A DNA stretch of 64,000 nucleotides from Aulostomus chinensis (lineage: Eukaryota; Chordata; Actinopteri; Syngnathiformes; Aulostomidae), in the NCBI GenBank assembly GCA_037954235.1, contig JBBMOA010000007.1:27583957-27647956 (forward strand). Reading direction: 5' to 3'. The notes under the pieces were generated by a model. The model was not told where the DNA came from. It ran no database searches and saw only the letters and a program-made list of their open reading frames with translations. Below, one piece after another: positions 11,729 to 54,313 of this stretch; positions within the stretch are counted from its first letter, which is position 1; every line of letters begins with the position of its first letter. The position numbers and the translations under genes are program-made.

Positions 11729-12400
11729 GGGGTGTCGCCTCACCAGCTGATCCCGGTGGTGACAGACAGGAACATGACACACATCCACTCAGGCTGTGGT
11801 TGTGTCACCAACAACACAAGCAGACGACCCGGTGATTAAGGGATGAGATTGTTTTCTGCAGTCTTACGTCATGTGTCTGCAGGGTTACCTCACACATAAT
11901 TGAGCCGCCGACTCTGCCGTTTACCTTCAAGTACTTGCAGTACTTCAAGTACACAGCAGGTTCTCCATCCTGGACTTCTGGGTTTTGGTGTCAAGCTTCA
12001 GTTTCAGTTGTGAAGTGAGTGTTGAACGTTAACTGAACTGCATCTCCTCCTGCAGGCCGTCATCCGTCAGTCCAGCCGCAGTTCCAACCAGCCAGCCGTC
12101 CAGAGCAGCGACCGGCGCTCCGGCCCACGCGCCAAATCCCAGCTGCCCGTCCCCAGCAGCAGGGGGCAGCAGATAAGAGCGTCCCCCACAGCAACAACAA
12201 CAACAACCAGCAGCAGCAGCAGCAGCAACAACAACAACAGCAGCAGCAGCAGCCGAACGCCTCCCAGCCGCAGCAGGAACAGCAAAGCAAAAGCGGCGCC
12301 GAGCAACAGCAGCAATATGAACAACAACAGCCAATCACAGGAGGACATCTGGATCCTCCACAGAGACCTGCACGAAAACAACAACAACAACAACAAATAA
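2133..12400 (+). CDS. CTTNBP2: Cortactin-binding protein 2, C-terminal half (12 coding exons, partial at 5' end)
   Basis: CTTNBP2 binds cortactin and striatin-family proteins and helps stabilise dendritic spines in neurons. The window encodes about 598 residues plus stop, i.e. the region after the ankyrin repeats. Exons are 2133-2212, 2800-2886, 3510-3609, 3716-3892, 4512-4684, 5675-5853, 5927-6153, 6246-6422, 7853-7898, 10995-11094, 11578-11685 and 12056-12400; all junctions are GT-AG and the reading phase is kept throughout. Landmarks shared with the human protein as I remember it include [70 protein letters not shown] and a basic, Ser/Asn-rich tail. The module resembles the AAA+-like region of neuron navigators, but the Walker A lysine is absent (GLEGSCQEY), so ATP hydrolysis is unlikely (inference). 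The gene converges on CFTR, as in mammals. Confidence 0.95.
2800..2886 (+). CDS. CTTNBP2: CTTNBP2 exon b (87 nt), degenerate P-loop
   Basis: Encodes [19 protein letters not shown] and then [10 protein letters not shown]. The GxxGxxxx spacing recalls a Walker A loop without its lysine, as in mammalian CTTNBP2. The acceptor CTGCAG follows a (TG)n run at 2764-2779. Confidence 0.93.
3510..3609 (+). CDS. CTTNBP2: CTTNBP2 exon c (100 nt)
   Basis: Encodes [20 protein letters not shown] and then [13 protein letters not shown], ending after the first base of a Gly codon. The acceptor is preceded by a pure C tract. The donor GTGAGA is followed nine bases on by (CA)n. Confidence 0.93.
3716..3892 (+). 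CDS. CTTNBP2: CTTNBP2 exon d (177 nt)
   Basis: Encodes the [20 protein letters not shown] segment and LDNRGSASP, matching human IIIILENLEKSSLSELLGD. By analogy with AAA+ folds, VVVLLEGLE would be the Walker B strand (inference). It begins and ends in phase 1. Confidence 0.93.
4512..4684 (+). CDS. CTTNBP2: CTTNBP2 exon e (173 nt)
   Basis: Encodes [40 protein letters not shown] and RRKLLHK. This is among the best conserved segments of the family. The acceptor is GCTGTAG and the donor GTCAGT. Confidence 0.95.
5675..5853 (+). CDS. CTTNBP2: CTTNBP2 exon f (179 nt)
   Basis: Encodes [20 protein letters not shown] and [16 protein letters not shown]. It ends after two bases of an Arg codon completed by the next exon. 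The 73-nt intron that follows is among the shortest in the window. Confidence 0.95.
5927..6153 (+). CDS. CTTNBP2: CTTNBP2 exon g (227 nt)
   Basis: Encodes [18 protein letters not shown], a Ser/Pro-rich linker, and [20 protein letters not shown] then GCPLPRH. The human counterpart reads [20 protein letters not shown]. The donor is GTGCGT. Confidence 0.95.
6246..6422 (+). CDS. CTTNBP2: CTTNBP2 exon h (177 nt)
   Basis: Encodes [19 protein letters not shown] and a basic NTSPRKKG segment. It ends in phase 1 at donor GTAAGG. A second potential donor at 6508 (CATCAG then GTGGTC) would extend the exon by 85 nt and end in phase 2, which could join exon j directly. Confidence 0.9.
6929..7520. repeat. 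Minisatellite, about 32-bp unit, roughly 18 copies
   Basis: Near-identical units of about 32 bases run head to tail. Each holds a TTAGCTC element, a CTGGCCTAGCGGGACTCTA core and small substitutions; several copies have CTCGCGGG in place of CTAGCGGG. The array lies in the CTTNBP2 intron between exons h and i. It has no spacers and is not CRISPR-like. Confidence 0.95.
7853..7898 (+). CDS. CTTNBP2: CTTNBP2 exon i, small 46-nt exon
   Basis: The acceptor GCTTACAG and donor GTTGGT bracket 46 nt that enter in phase 1 and leave in phase 2, exactly what is needed to join exons h and j in frame. It encodes [16 protein letters not shown] with the split codons. The human protein has a longer, weakly similar segment here. 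No other candidate in the 4.5-kb gap fits both phases. Confidence 0.72.
8700..9378. repeat. TATG/TG-rich simple repeat, left block
   Basis: About 680 bases of alternating TATG, TGTG and TATA steps with occasional CCATATATAGAC-type motifs. Long open frames on both strands encode only Tyr/Ile/His/Thr or Val/Cys/Met strings, an artefact of composition. Confidence 0.95.
9379..10249 (+). mobile_element. hAT-type DNA transposon, deleted copy with BED-finger remnant
   Basis: The insert sits in the TATG simple repeat. It starts TAGGGTTGTCAAAA and ends with the imperfect inverse, TCGTGACAATGCGA. It is flanked by near-identical 8-base duplications, GTGTATAC at 9371-9378 and GTGTGTAC at 10250-10257; 8-bp target duplications are typical of hAT elements. 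An 83-codon open frame at 9692-9943 resembles the N-terminal BED zinc finger of a hAT transposase ([14 protein letters not shown], then [10 protein letters not shown]). One expected Cys (WKRC) and one His (QLQDRHP) are replaced, and the catalytic part is missing, so it is non-autonomous. Confidence 0.85.
9692..9943 (+). pseudogene. BED zinc-finger fragment of a hAT transposase
   Basis: 83 codons starting [10 protein letters not shown]. The spacing resembles a BED finger, but with a Trp at an expected Cys and an Arg near the His pair. It lacks the RNase H-like domain. Its position inside an element with target duplications marks it as transposon debris, not a host gene. Confidence 0.75.
10250..10625. 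repeat. TATG/TG-rich simple repeat, right block
   Basis: This continues the same simple repeat as 8700-9378 on the other side of the hAT insertion, ending in TGTGTGTTTGTGTCTGTGTG. Confidence 0.93.
10951..10991. repeat. (TG)20 abutting a CTTNBP2 acceptor
   Basis: About twenty TG units end three bases before the AG of exon j and take the place of a normal polypyrimidine tract. Confidence 0.97.
10995..11094 (+). CDS. CTTNBP2: CTTNBP2 exon j (100 nt)
   Basis: Encodes [20 protein letters not shown] and [13 protein letters not shown]. The human counterpart reads GSDDEADLVKELQSMCSSKS. The acceptor is GTGTTTAG directly after (TG)20; the donor GTACAC passes directly into (CA)n. Confidence 0.95.
11097..11129. 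repeat. (CA)n at the donor of CTTNBP2 exon j
   Basis: About sixteen CA units with one AA interruption begin within the donor site itself. Confidence 0.97.
11578..11685 (+). CDS. CTTNBP2: CTTNBP2 exon k (108 nt)
   Basis: Encodes [20 protein letters not shown] and [16 protein letters not shown]; human has IADSRDDL at the start. The donor GTGAGT is followed by (TG)n and a run of about 20 G residues at 11711-11731. Confidence 0.9.
12056..12400 (+). CDS. CTTNBP2: CTTNBP2 last coding exon l (345 nt) with homopolymeric Ser/Asn tail
   Basis: 114 residues then TAA at 12398-12400. Basic and Ser-rich segments surround an AGC/AAC repeat (about 12180-12260) encoding Thr, Ser and Asn runs. The end reads [18 protein letters not shown] and then a poly-Asn run with a final Lys. 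The human tail is also Ser/Asn-rich and ends in Lys. Confidence 0.93.
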   Translation, partial: AVIRQSSRSSNQPAVQSSDRRSGPRAKSQLPVPSSRGQQIRASPTATTTTTSSSSSSNNNNSSSSSRTPPSRSRNSKAKAAPSNSSNMNNNSQSQEDIWILHRDLHENNNNNNK

Positions 12401-13248
12401 CAACCCCCCACCCCCACCCCCTCCCTCCTCACCCTATGATCTCGCTGTGAACCGCCCTCCATGATGTAAAGACTAGGTACCTGACGACCTTTGACTTTTG
12501 GTATTCGTACTTGTTATCCGTACTTGTTACACTGTACTGCAGTTGTGTACTTGGGGACCATAGTTTTATTCTATAAGAGTATTTGAAGTATTTGATTGTT
12601 CGGGGTTGAAGAGAGGTCTGACTCGACGTGGTTGAAGGTGAGTTACTTGATTGTTGCCTTATTCCAGTGTTTTGACCTGCCAGACAGAACGCAGCAGACA
12701 AGAAATATTTAGTGATATTAAAGTATTTGGCTGGTGGAAATGGTATTTGCAGTACTGAAGGTGAAATACTGCACTTGTCCCACTGGTATAAGGCCATTAA
12801 AGAGTAACGAAAAGTACTTAAAGGAGTTACTTTTTAGTGTTTTTGGATCAAAAGCAGGTTTTTTTTTTTCCTTTTGTTTTCTTTAATTTTTTTTTTTTTT
12901 TTTTTTGCTATTAAGTATTTTTGAGATATTCAAGTGTTTTATCTTTAAATAGTTGCAAGGTTGGTTTAAATAAAATTAATCAGGGTTTCACCAAATATAT
13001 TTGTAAATAAGAATTAGTACGTCGAAATGCTCTATAGATTTGGTGTACGTGGTATGACGCTTGTACAGTGACGAAATAGGAAAAACTGCTGAAAAGAAAA
13101 ACAGATGCAGGAGGAAGAAACGTGTAAATAGTGTTTGTAAAAAAAAAACAACAAAAAAATACCTTCACTTGTTTCAAAGTGAGGGCCGTGTGGCAATAAG
13201 TACTAGAACTCTATAAACACAGGATGTCCTCTGTCAGCTGTAAGCCAT

Positions 13249-13254
13249 AATAAA
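13249..13254 (+). terminator. CTTNBP2: Candidate CTTNBP2 polyadenylation signal
   Basis: AATAAA about 850 bases past the stop, followed by T-rich and C-rich sequence. Another AATAAA lies at 12969-12974. Which is used cannot be told from the sequence. Confidence 0.4.
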
Positions 13255-13869
13255 TATTTTAAATGCCCGTTTTCTCCCCGGAGTCACCAGATTCAATCTA
13301 CCCCCCCCCCCCCACGACCCCCCCCCCCCCCTCCCCCACCCCGAGCCCTACGCTCTCTTTTCTTTCATGCGTCCCATCAATCACTGTGCTCTCTGTATGT
13401 TTTTTTTTAATTATTACTATTATTATTATTATTTTTAAGGATTTATTTTATGTGGACAATGTTTATATATATATATATATATATAAAAATATATATAAAT
13501 ATATCTATACATATGTACAGAAGATATTTTAGTCCACCCATGGTTTCGATCTGTACGATAGCTGTTTGAGGTTTTGAGGTTTAAAAAGTTGTCTTTCAAG
13601 CACAAACATTAAAAAAATGGCACTGTTGGAAAAAAAGAAGAAAAAAAAGAGAAATCCTCATCAGTTTATTTTGTTGATTTATTTGTTTCACCGAGTTTAT
13701 TTTAAACCTTAAACGATGAATTAATGCTAAATGGACGGGTGCTCATTTTTCAAACTTTGCTCAGAAAACTTTTATTTCAGGGGAGACGCGATGTTGCGCC
13801 TGCGGCCGCCAAGAAAAACTACAAAGTATAGTATTTATACTCGCGCTGCCAGGCGATTAAAAACATTGT

Positions 13870-13950
13870 TATATGTTAATTTTTTTATAAGGCATTAATT
13901 TGTGGCGTAATTAATTCATCTCATTAATGCGTTAAAGTGACAGCCCTAAT
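13870..13950 (-). mobile_element. Terminal fragment of a hAT-like DNA transposon
   Basis: The segment ends GTTAAAGTGACAGCCCTAA, the inverse of a TTAGGGCTGTCA-type terminus with AACGCATTAAT motifs inside. A similar terminus lies near 26156 in the other orientation. No partner end was found nearby. Confidence 0.5.
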
Positions 13951-16358
13951 TTATACGTCAGTGACACTAGTTGGTTCTTTCCCGAATGAATCCATGAAGG
14001 TGTGACGGACGTCGGTGGCAGATGTGATGAAACCTCCTCCACCGTGTTCAGAGGAATGAGACGGACTCGGTGACCTTTGACCTCCAAAAACCTGTTAAGT
14101 TCAACGTGGAGCCCCAGTGGACGTTGGTTCCAAATCTAAATGAATTCATGTTCCGGAGAGACGGGACGGACGAGGGTTTGTACCGCGGACGTGCAACCCT
14201 CAAACAAAACTCCCGCGTTCGTAGAAGCTCGCTCAGTTACAACATTTGACAGATAAAATAATAAAAAGAGAATTTTGTCATGAAATAATCATACGAGCTA
14301 AAGCAAGTAATAAAACGCAATATCAAAATACTTTGGTCCATTTGGTTCCGAGGTACAAAAACATGGAACCGTCCCTGTCATGGAACCAAGAACACAAACA
14401 GCCGGTACCAAAAACAACACAAACACTCTAGAAATTCTCAAAATCTGTAGTTTTTACTGTAAATATAATTGATTGAACAAATACATTTATACATATTTTT
14501 TTTTTTTTGGGACACGCGTGTCCTTTTCCTATGAGTAAGAAACAGCTTTGTTCTTCATTTACACTGTAAAAAAAGGAGAAAAATAATCTCACAGTTAACA
14601 CACCGAGGCACTTCTCCATGGTACCTTATTAGCTTCCCTACGCCGCTGCGTTACTAAACTATCATTCAGAATGACAGGAGCAACACTCGTCCCTCAACCA
14701 GCGAAGAAGAACATCAGGAGTGAAAACGGTTTCCAGTTTCAGAGGGAAGCACAGAGATGAGTTAAAAATGCTAAATATCAGGGTTGTTTTTTTTTTACAG
14801 CAGTGTCTCTGAAAAAATACTCATTTCAAAATAGAAAAGATGTTGTTGTTGTTTTTTTTTAAAGTATTCCCAGCTCCTACCAACGATTCCTGAAGCTCGC
14901 TTTGATAGCAAAGGTCAAAATTCTACATCTACGCGTCGCCTCATGGAAGAATAGAAAACGAAGCTTTCACTGTCGCGCCGCCGTGAAAGCTCCCGAGTAC
15001 CTCGGCGTGTCTCTAAAGTGCATACAGAAGGACAAATAGGGGTGTTTGAGTCATGGCTCGTCAGGCCTGACAGCCAACAGCGTCGCTATTCCCGCCCGTG
15101 GGCGTGTCACCAGCGGTGAACTGAGACTCTCCGATGAGTCGGATGGACACACGAGGATGTTTTCTATGTTTAATGTTTGTCGACTGTTTCACGTCAGCAG
15201 TGTTTGGGTGCTTCGGACTCGGTTCGTGTTGTCAGATGAAGGCACCGACTGCTTCCTGCAGGTGCTGAGCCGCATCAGAGCCGCATCAGAGCCGCCCGGG
15301 AACGTGGAGACAGCTGAGCCGACAGGAGCTGTTGACACCAGGAACCCTTCAGCCTCGTGAGACGAGCTCGTACTCAGACTACTGTCACGTCCTGGTGCTC
15401 GCAGCTTCTCGGTGGCGTTGAGCAGCGTGTTTTCTAACTGCTGCACTGAGAGGTTTTCGTAATTTGCTGCACGCTGAGCCCTCCGGGCCACCGTACTGCC
15501 ACCTCTGCTTCCTCCCTTCACGTTTGACTGAGACTCTCTACACTCGCTAGTTAGCCAGATGCTAAATTCAGCAGCTTCAGCAACACAAGGTGTTTTTTTT
15601 TTTTGACGAAACACCAAAACTTTCAGTTCCAGTTTAGCCTCATCGGATTGTTTTCAGATTTACTGTGTAATCCTGCTACATTTATAGATTTGATTCCCCG
15701 TGCTTTCGTGCATCGTATATTTTTACCTGATGCACACGGACGCAGTTTGTGCAGGAAGGAAAACTCCCAAACTGCCTTGGGGGGGGGGGTCAAAATAAGC
15801 CTGGTGCTTTGTTTTCTTATTAAATACTTGAGAGAAAAATCAACCCTAAAACAACAAAATATGAAGGAATTCTTTAAAAGCAGGGTCTTTGGCCTGAGGA
15901 GAGAGAAGCCACCAGAGAAGCCCTGCTGCAGTCTGTGCTGAAGCTGAAGGCACTTAGAACGGTTCTCAACGACCGCGCGTCAGCTGTCTGCAGTTTTTCA
16001 GGTACCTCATTAGCTTCTCTTTGGAATTTCACTTTAGGCTGATGTTTCTAAGCGGCTCCGGCTGCACATTTACATCTTTTTTTTCCTAATTCAGTGGAAG
16101 ATTTTCCACCGAAAGCTTCAATTTGTCCATCAATTTCAGTCTAATCTTTTATTTCAGTTCATCTGAATATAAATAATTGAACCAGTTCTCATACTTGCAG
16201 TTAAACAATACGTTTTGGCGGCGCTGCAGGTGTCTAATTTAGAGTTCTATTGCCGTAATTGCAGCCCCCGCATGAAGGAATTAACCTCAAGATGGAAATG
16301 CGAGGTGGTTACTTTAACGCAGGCACTTCCTGTCACTAATGTGCAAACCATCATGATA

Positions 16359-16364
16359 TTTATT
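16359..16364 (-). terminator. CFTR: Candidate CFTR polyadenylation signal
   Basis: TTTATT on the + strand reads AATAAA in the CFTR direction, 256 bases past the stop codon. Other candidates are at 16148-16153 and in a cluster at 13665-13776, so the 3' UTR could be about 0.3 or about 3 kb. Confidence 0.3.
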
Positions 16365-16619
16365 ACTAGATTTCTGTCAATAAATTAGCTGCATATTTTA
16401 GCCTAAACGTACTGGAAGCATCAATGTTATATACGTCATATATATTTTTTCTTTTTCTTTTTTCTTTCCTACCAAAAACAAGTTGGTCCAGCAGACGGTC
16501 GCTGATTGGGACGCTGCTGTTTTAGGCTTAGAGGTTCAAAAATGAACGATTGGATGTTTAAAACTCATCTGTAACAAGACACTCAATCAAACGTGTGTGT
16601 GTGTGCGCGCGCGCGCGTG

Positions 16620-50102
<33,483 letters not shown>

Positions 50103-50237
50103 CCTAAGAGCGCCGCCAGTTTGGTTTCTATGCACCTGAGTCGTTTCCGTGCGCGGGGATCACATTTGCGTGTCCCCTCGGTGACTCCAGCGCGCTCGCC
50201 TGTTTTATCTTCCACTTTGAGCCTCTGCTGGTAAATA

Positions 50238-50245
50238 TGATGTCA
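50238..50245 (-). promoter_or_regulatory. CFTR: Variant CRE in the CFTR promoter
   Basis: In CFTR direction the octamer is TGACATCA, the same non-consensus CRE I recall from the human promoter, where CREB/ATF factors mediate basal and cAMP-linked transcription. It sits 136 bases before the ATG, against about 115-120 in human. Both are followed by a CAGCAG word. Confidence 0.6.
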
Positions 50246-51384
50246 CCCGATCGGTTATCTTCCTCCCCAGCAGCGAGACTGTAACTTCAATCCTCGGCGC
50301 CCCCCCCCCCCATCTCTCTCTCTCTCTCTCTCCCTCTCTCCACTCCGCGTGACAGTCAGGGGACAGTCCATCCTTCATGTCCTCGCCACCTCTCCACGGG
50401 AGAGACACGCGTCATTTCCACACAGACCAGCCTCAGGTTGGAGCACCGGGGCTGAAGCCACGCATGCATCTCTCAATCTCTCAGACATTTAGATCTCTTG
50501 TTTTTTGTGTTTTTTTTGGGGGGGGGGGGGGGATATATTCTATATACTCCAAGTTTTCAAATTCCAGGGCCAACTGTGTGTCAAAATGTCATTTTAAACT
50601 AAATATGCCCCCAAAAACGTCCTGCCCACACATCACATTCAACAGACTGGAGCAGACCTGTTTGTTTGATCTTCCACTGAAAATAAGATTAATGATATTA
50701 AAAAAAAAACATAAATACATTCCCTCTGGTATGCAAATCATAGCAATATCAATATCAGTCAAATACTAAAATAATACAAATAATACTTCCTCCCCCCTTC
50801 CTCATTTATTGCCAAGGTTTTTGCCAAAATGACCTTTAAAAAAAATTGTCTTGATTTGTCTGTCAATCATCTTTTTTTTAAAGTTTCAGTCTCAGTCTTC
50901 GGGCTTTTAAACTCATCCGTGAAAAAACAAACAAACAAACAAACAAACAAACAAAACCCATAAAGTTCATCCCTACACTTCAACTACCACAAGTACACAA
51001 AGCGCAAAGTGGGGCAACACTTATTTCCCTCCGCTCGGTCGCCTCTCTATCATCCACAAAAGCAGCAGGAACAGTTCTGGCACATTTTAAATGAACTTGA
51101 AAGTTTTATCAGTTTCAGGTGGTTACACGCCGTTTCAGGAGAGGGAGGATCAAAACCTCCAGACATTCCATCCTAGAACAGAGATAATGGGCGAAGATGT
51201 GGATTCTCAAGCTTCAAAACAGCGCCTTATCTCCACCGCCAGCGCTACAACTGGGTTTACTGGTTGGTTGGTTAGCTTGATGGAGGAGCAGGAGGAGAGG
51301 CTACATGGCCGGGACCGGGATTCTGATGATCCAACCGTGTTTTTGTACGAAGAATGTCGCTGCATCACATTAAGGGTGCGAGTT

Positions 51385-51424
51385 GGAGCTCACCTCTCAG
51401 GTGAGCACCTCTCAGGTGAGCTCC
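51385..51424. repeat. 40-base inverted repeat (hairpin)
   Basis: GGAGCTCACCT at the left end is the exact inverse complement of AGGTGAGCTCC at the right end, with CTCAGGTGAGCAC words between. A stem of at least 11 pairs would form. Confidence 0.85.
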
Positions 51425-51744
51425 CAGCAGGACACAGGACGCGCTGCAGATTGTGTTATTTATCGCTCTTTCGGGTGAAACTAAAGCAGAACTGACTGGG
51501 AACATCTCCGTGACGTCTGCCTGTCGCAGCGACCTCCACCGTAGACCGCCCAAAATTTTACAGTTCATCCTTGAGATGAACTTAAAGAAATTCCTGGGGG
51601 GAATTCTAGCAAATCCCGTTAACGATGTGAGGGGATGGCGGCCGCAGACACGTTGGAGCGCCAAAACTCCACAGAGGCCTTATTATCAGTTATTCCTGGT
51701 GTGTGACACTGACACACGGCGAACATGAACCAACTGTAACTCCT

Positions 51745-51805
51745 GTCAGATTCAGATTCAGAAAACTTTATTTATCCCCAAGGGGAAGGGGGGGGGCAGT
51801 TAAGG
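51745..51805 (-). mobile_element. 3' tail fragment of a non-LTR retroelement, reversed
   Basis: CAGATTCAGATTCAGAAAAC followed by TTTATTTATCCCCAAGGGG is the inverse of a tail of the type CCCC...AATAAAG...CTGAATCTGA seen in many fish elements. Only about 60 bases are present. Confidence 0.5.
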
Positions 51806-51850
51806 GGTAAAGTAAAAAAGTAAAAACCATACAATGGGCTCCACCAGAGG

Positions 51851-52190
51851 GTGGCGTGGTGGAGCAGTGGTCCTCACTGTGGCCTCACAGCAAGAAGGTT
51901 CCGGGTTCGAGCCCTGGCTCCATCACGGGGTCTTTCTGGGTGAGTCTCCATGTTCTCCCTGTGCCTGCGTGGGTTCTCTCTGGTACTCCAGCTTCCTCCT
52001 ACAGTCCAAAGACATCAAGAGGGGACCAGGTTAATCCAGACTCTAAATTGACTGTAGGCGTGGCTGTGGCTGTGGGGGAAGGCTGCTGGGATAGGCTCCA
52101 CCCCCACCACCCTCAACAGGAATAAGTGGAAGAAAATGGATGGAGTGATGATGGATGGATGGCTGGATGGATGGCTGGATGGGCTCCACC
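51851..52190 (+). mobile_element. tRNA-derived SINE with TGGA tail
   Basis: The head carries Pol III-type boxes: an A-box-like TGGAGCAGTGG and a B box GGTTCGAGCCC at 51904-51914. A body with TGCGTGGGTTCTCTCTGG and CAAAGACATCAAG follows, then GGATAGGCTCCACCCCCACC and a (TGGA)n tail. It lacks a central part present in the second copy at 61562-61903. Confidence 0.8.
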
Positions 52191-54205
52191 AGAAAAAAAC
52201 ACCACGACCTGAACTGATGACAAATTTTCCCGTTATGTCCTTGTCAAGGCACATGAGCGTTTTTACACGATAAAAGATAGCGTGGTTGAATTCACCCCAG
52301 GATCCCCCTCAGCGGGAGGTGTGAGGGACCAGAGGGTTCACCCCTCAATCCTGCTGCTGCTGCAACTGGATGTCAGGCATCGCCGGCCGAACTCACCGCA
52401 CAACACGGAGGATACGAGAATGTGCACGTCAGTATCAGCAGCTCGTGATCGCGTGCCTTCAAACTTTTTAGGAAAAAAAAAAAAATGTTGCGCCCCTTTT
52501 CACGATGCTTTCAGGTGAATTTTGGTGGACAGGCACATGCTAGCGCTGTGGCAGAAGAACAGTAACAAGTCTGTGCAAAGTTCTGACCCAGAAGAAGCAA
52601 AACATAAACTAAACGATCTTATGTTTGTTTGTTTTTTCCTTCGATAAAGTTTGTAAGACGCTTTCAATATCAGTCAGAGCCCAACAGTGGCAAAAAAAAA
52701 AAAAAAAAAAATCACTTCTGACTCGGAGCGCTGCGTGAATTTAAGGCAAAGTCAATATTGGATATGTTTGTATAACTTTTGTCCCTATTAATCGTTTAGA
52801 TCCAAAAAAAAAGCATGAGAATACGGGCACAGATTTGAACAACCCAGCGTTCAAATGAAGCGCAGAGGCGTTGAAGTTAATCTTTGTTTTTGGTAATAAG
52901 TCGGACTTGTTCTCCCTGTCTCACAACATCTGGATCAGCGCAGGGTTGAATGAACTAAGCGGTGACATTTCCTGCTTGGAGTAAAGGTTACTTGGTGATT
53001 GTGTGCGTGTGTGTGTGTGTGTGTTTGAGAGAGAGAGAGAGAGAGAGACAGAAGGGAGAGATTCAGGTGAACCTTCAAGTCAAGCTTGTTCTCTTGCTCA
53101 TCTTGGCGTCATTGGCTGAGTCAGTTTTTTTTTTCAAGCCTTGGGCAGGGGAAAGAGTGACCTCTGCTGGGCTTCGACCGTCCCGTGCAGCAATAACGAC
53201 GCTCATGTGGCAAAGGCACCTTTCAAATATGCAGAAACTACTCAGAGGATGTCTGACATAAACGATCATATCCAATGTATGCATTCCCAATGGTGACCCG
53301 TCTATGTGAATTTGTTCCCCCCACTCTGTAAAACTGAACTGGAGGTAGAGAAATAAATCGCTGCTCTGTGTCAAGTGAGCACCAAGGGTTTTTCTTCTTT
53401 TAATTTTGATATACATCTAAATTTTCAACCATAACTACTGACTTACCATGACTTAATCAGTCCAGGAGGTGAATAATCACGGCAGTATCTACATCCTGAA
53501 TCTCTACTCTTGGATCGAGGGCTAAAAAACAAGACAAACACATAACATCTCATTTAAATAAATTTAAAAAAAAACAAAAAACGAGTATTCGTAGTATAGG
53601 AGTACTCAAAAACGTTCCTCTTCACAAATACTGCAATGTGTGTGTACTTTTCATAAAATAATCTTAAATTGTTTGCTGAAAACTAGAAATACCTCATCAC
53701 CTACTCTTCTCACTGCAGTCTCTCCTCCCTCATAAAAAAAAAGAAATTAAAAAAACCCTCTAGATTAAATTAATATATTCCCTTTTAACTGCTAGACACA
53801 AGATGTCACCTATTTCTCTTTTAAGTCATGTTTCGTTCATTGAAATGATCAGTTACGGATGTAAATTCGGCATAAACCCAGTAACAGTAATAGCAAGGTA
53901 AAAAATAATAATAATAATAATAATGATGGAGAGGTCAAGTTCAACCTTTCACATTCTGTGCCAAAAATAAATAATAAAGACAACTTTTGAGGCGATAGGG
54001 TGTTAAAACTTTCCATGTTTGGTTATGGAAATGTCTGACTTACATCCCGTTCTGAGGTTTGCTCAACAATTGTAGGTGTTGTTATTTGGTTGTTATGAAC
54101 GCCGCCCACGGCCCTCAGCGTCCTTCCGAGGCCCACAGGCCGGCTGTGTACTCACCGGTTCTCCCTGGCGGGCTGTCAGAAGGTCCGCACTCAGCACACG
54201 CCGAA

Positions 54206-54313
54206 ATGCGAAGTTTGTTGGGTAACGTCTTCCCGGCAGGAGATGAGAGCGACGGCAGCAATGACGAGTGGGATATCGGGTGTTCGCCTGATAAAAAGCT
54301 GTCTTACGTCCAG
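54206..54313 (+). CDS. ASZ1: ASZ1 exon 1 (108 coding nt)
   Basis: Encodes MRSLLGNVFPAGDESDGSND and EWDIGCSPDKKLSYVQ. The donor is GTTGGT. G at -3 of the ATG gives a fair initiation context. Confidence 0.88.

Larger units (their letters stand above)
12401..16619. other. Convergent intergenic region (CTTNBP2 and CFTR 3' ends)
   Basis: No exon was recognised. The left part should be the CTTNBP2 3' UTR and the right part the CFTR 3' UTR. The region has T-rich runs near 12840-12906, C-rich runs at 13303-13338, a TA repeat near 13465-13486, a transposon end at 13870-13950 and (TG/GC)n at 16594-16619 just past the CFTR stop. Confidence 0.7.
50103..54205. other. Head-to-head intergenic region CFTR / ASZ1
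   Basis: 4.1 kb holding the CFTR promoter on the left and the ASZ1 promoter on the right. It contains a (CT)n at 50309-50340, G and C runs, (ACAA)n near 50926-50955, a SINE, a reversed retroelement tail, a hairpin at 51385-51424 and (GA)n at 53027-53048. No extra gene was recognised. Confidence 0.75.

Noticed and set aside
12029..12462. Minus-strand frames rich in Leu, Cys or Ala
   Set aside because: Antisense of the Ser/Asn repeat in the last CTTNBP2 exon.
15046..15617. Open frames in the convergent intergenic region as a small gene
   Set aside because: No splice support, no family motif, and overlapping frames on both strands; more likely 3' UTR or intergenic sequence.
51856..51925. tRNA gene
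   Set aside because: B box and A-box-like words are present, but the cloverleaf is not complete and the sequence continues into a SINE body with a TGGA tail.
54095..54205. Upstream in-frame ATG as the ASZ1 start
   Set aside because: It would add 37 residues with no resemblance to the family; the ATG at 54206 gives a mammal-like N-terminus. It remains possible.
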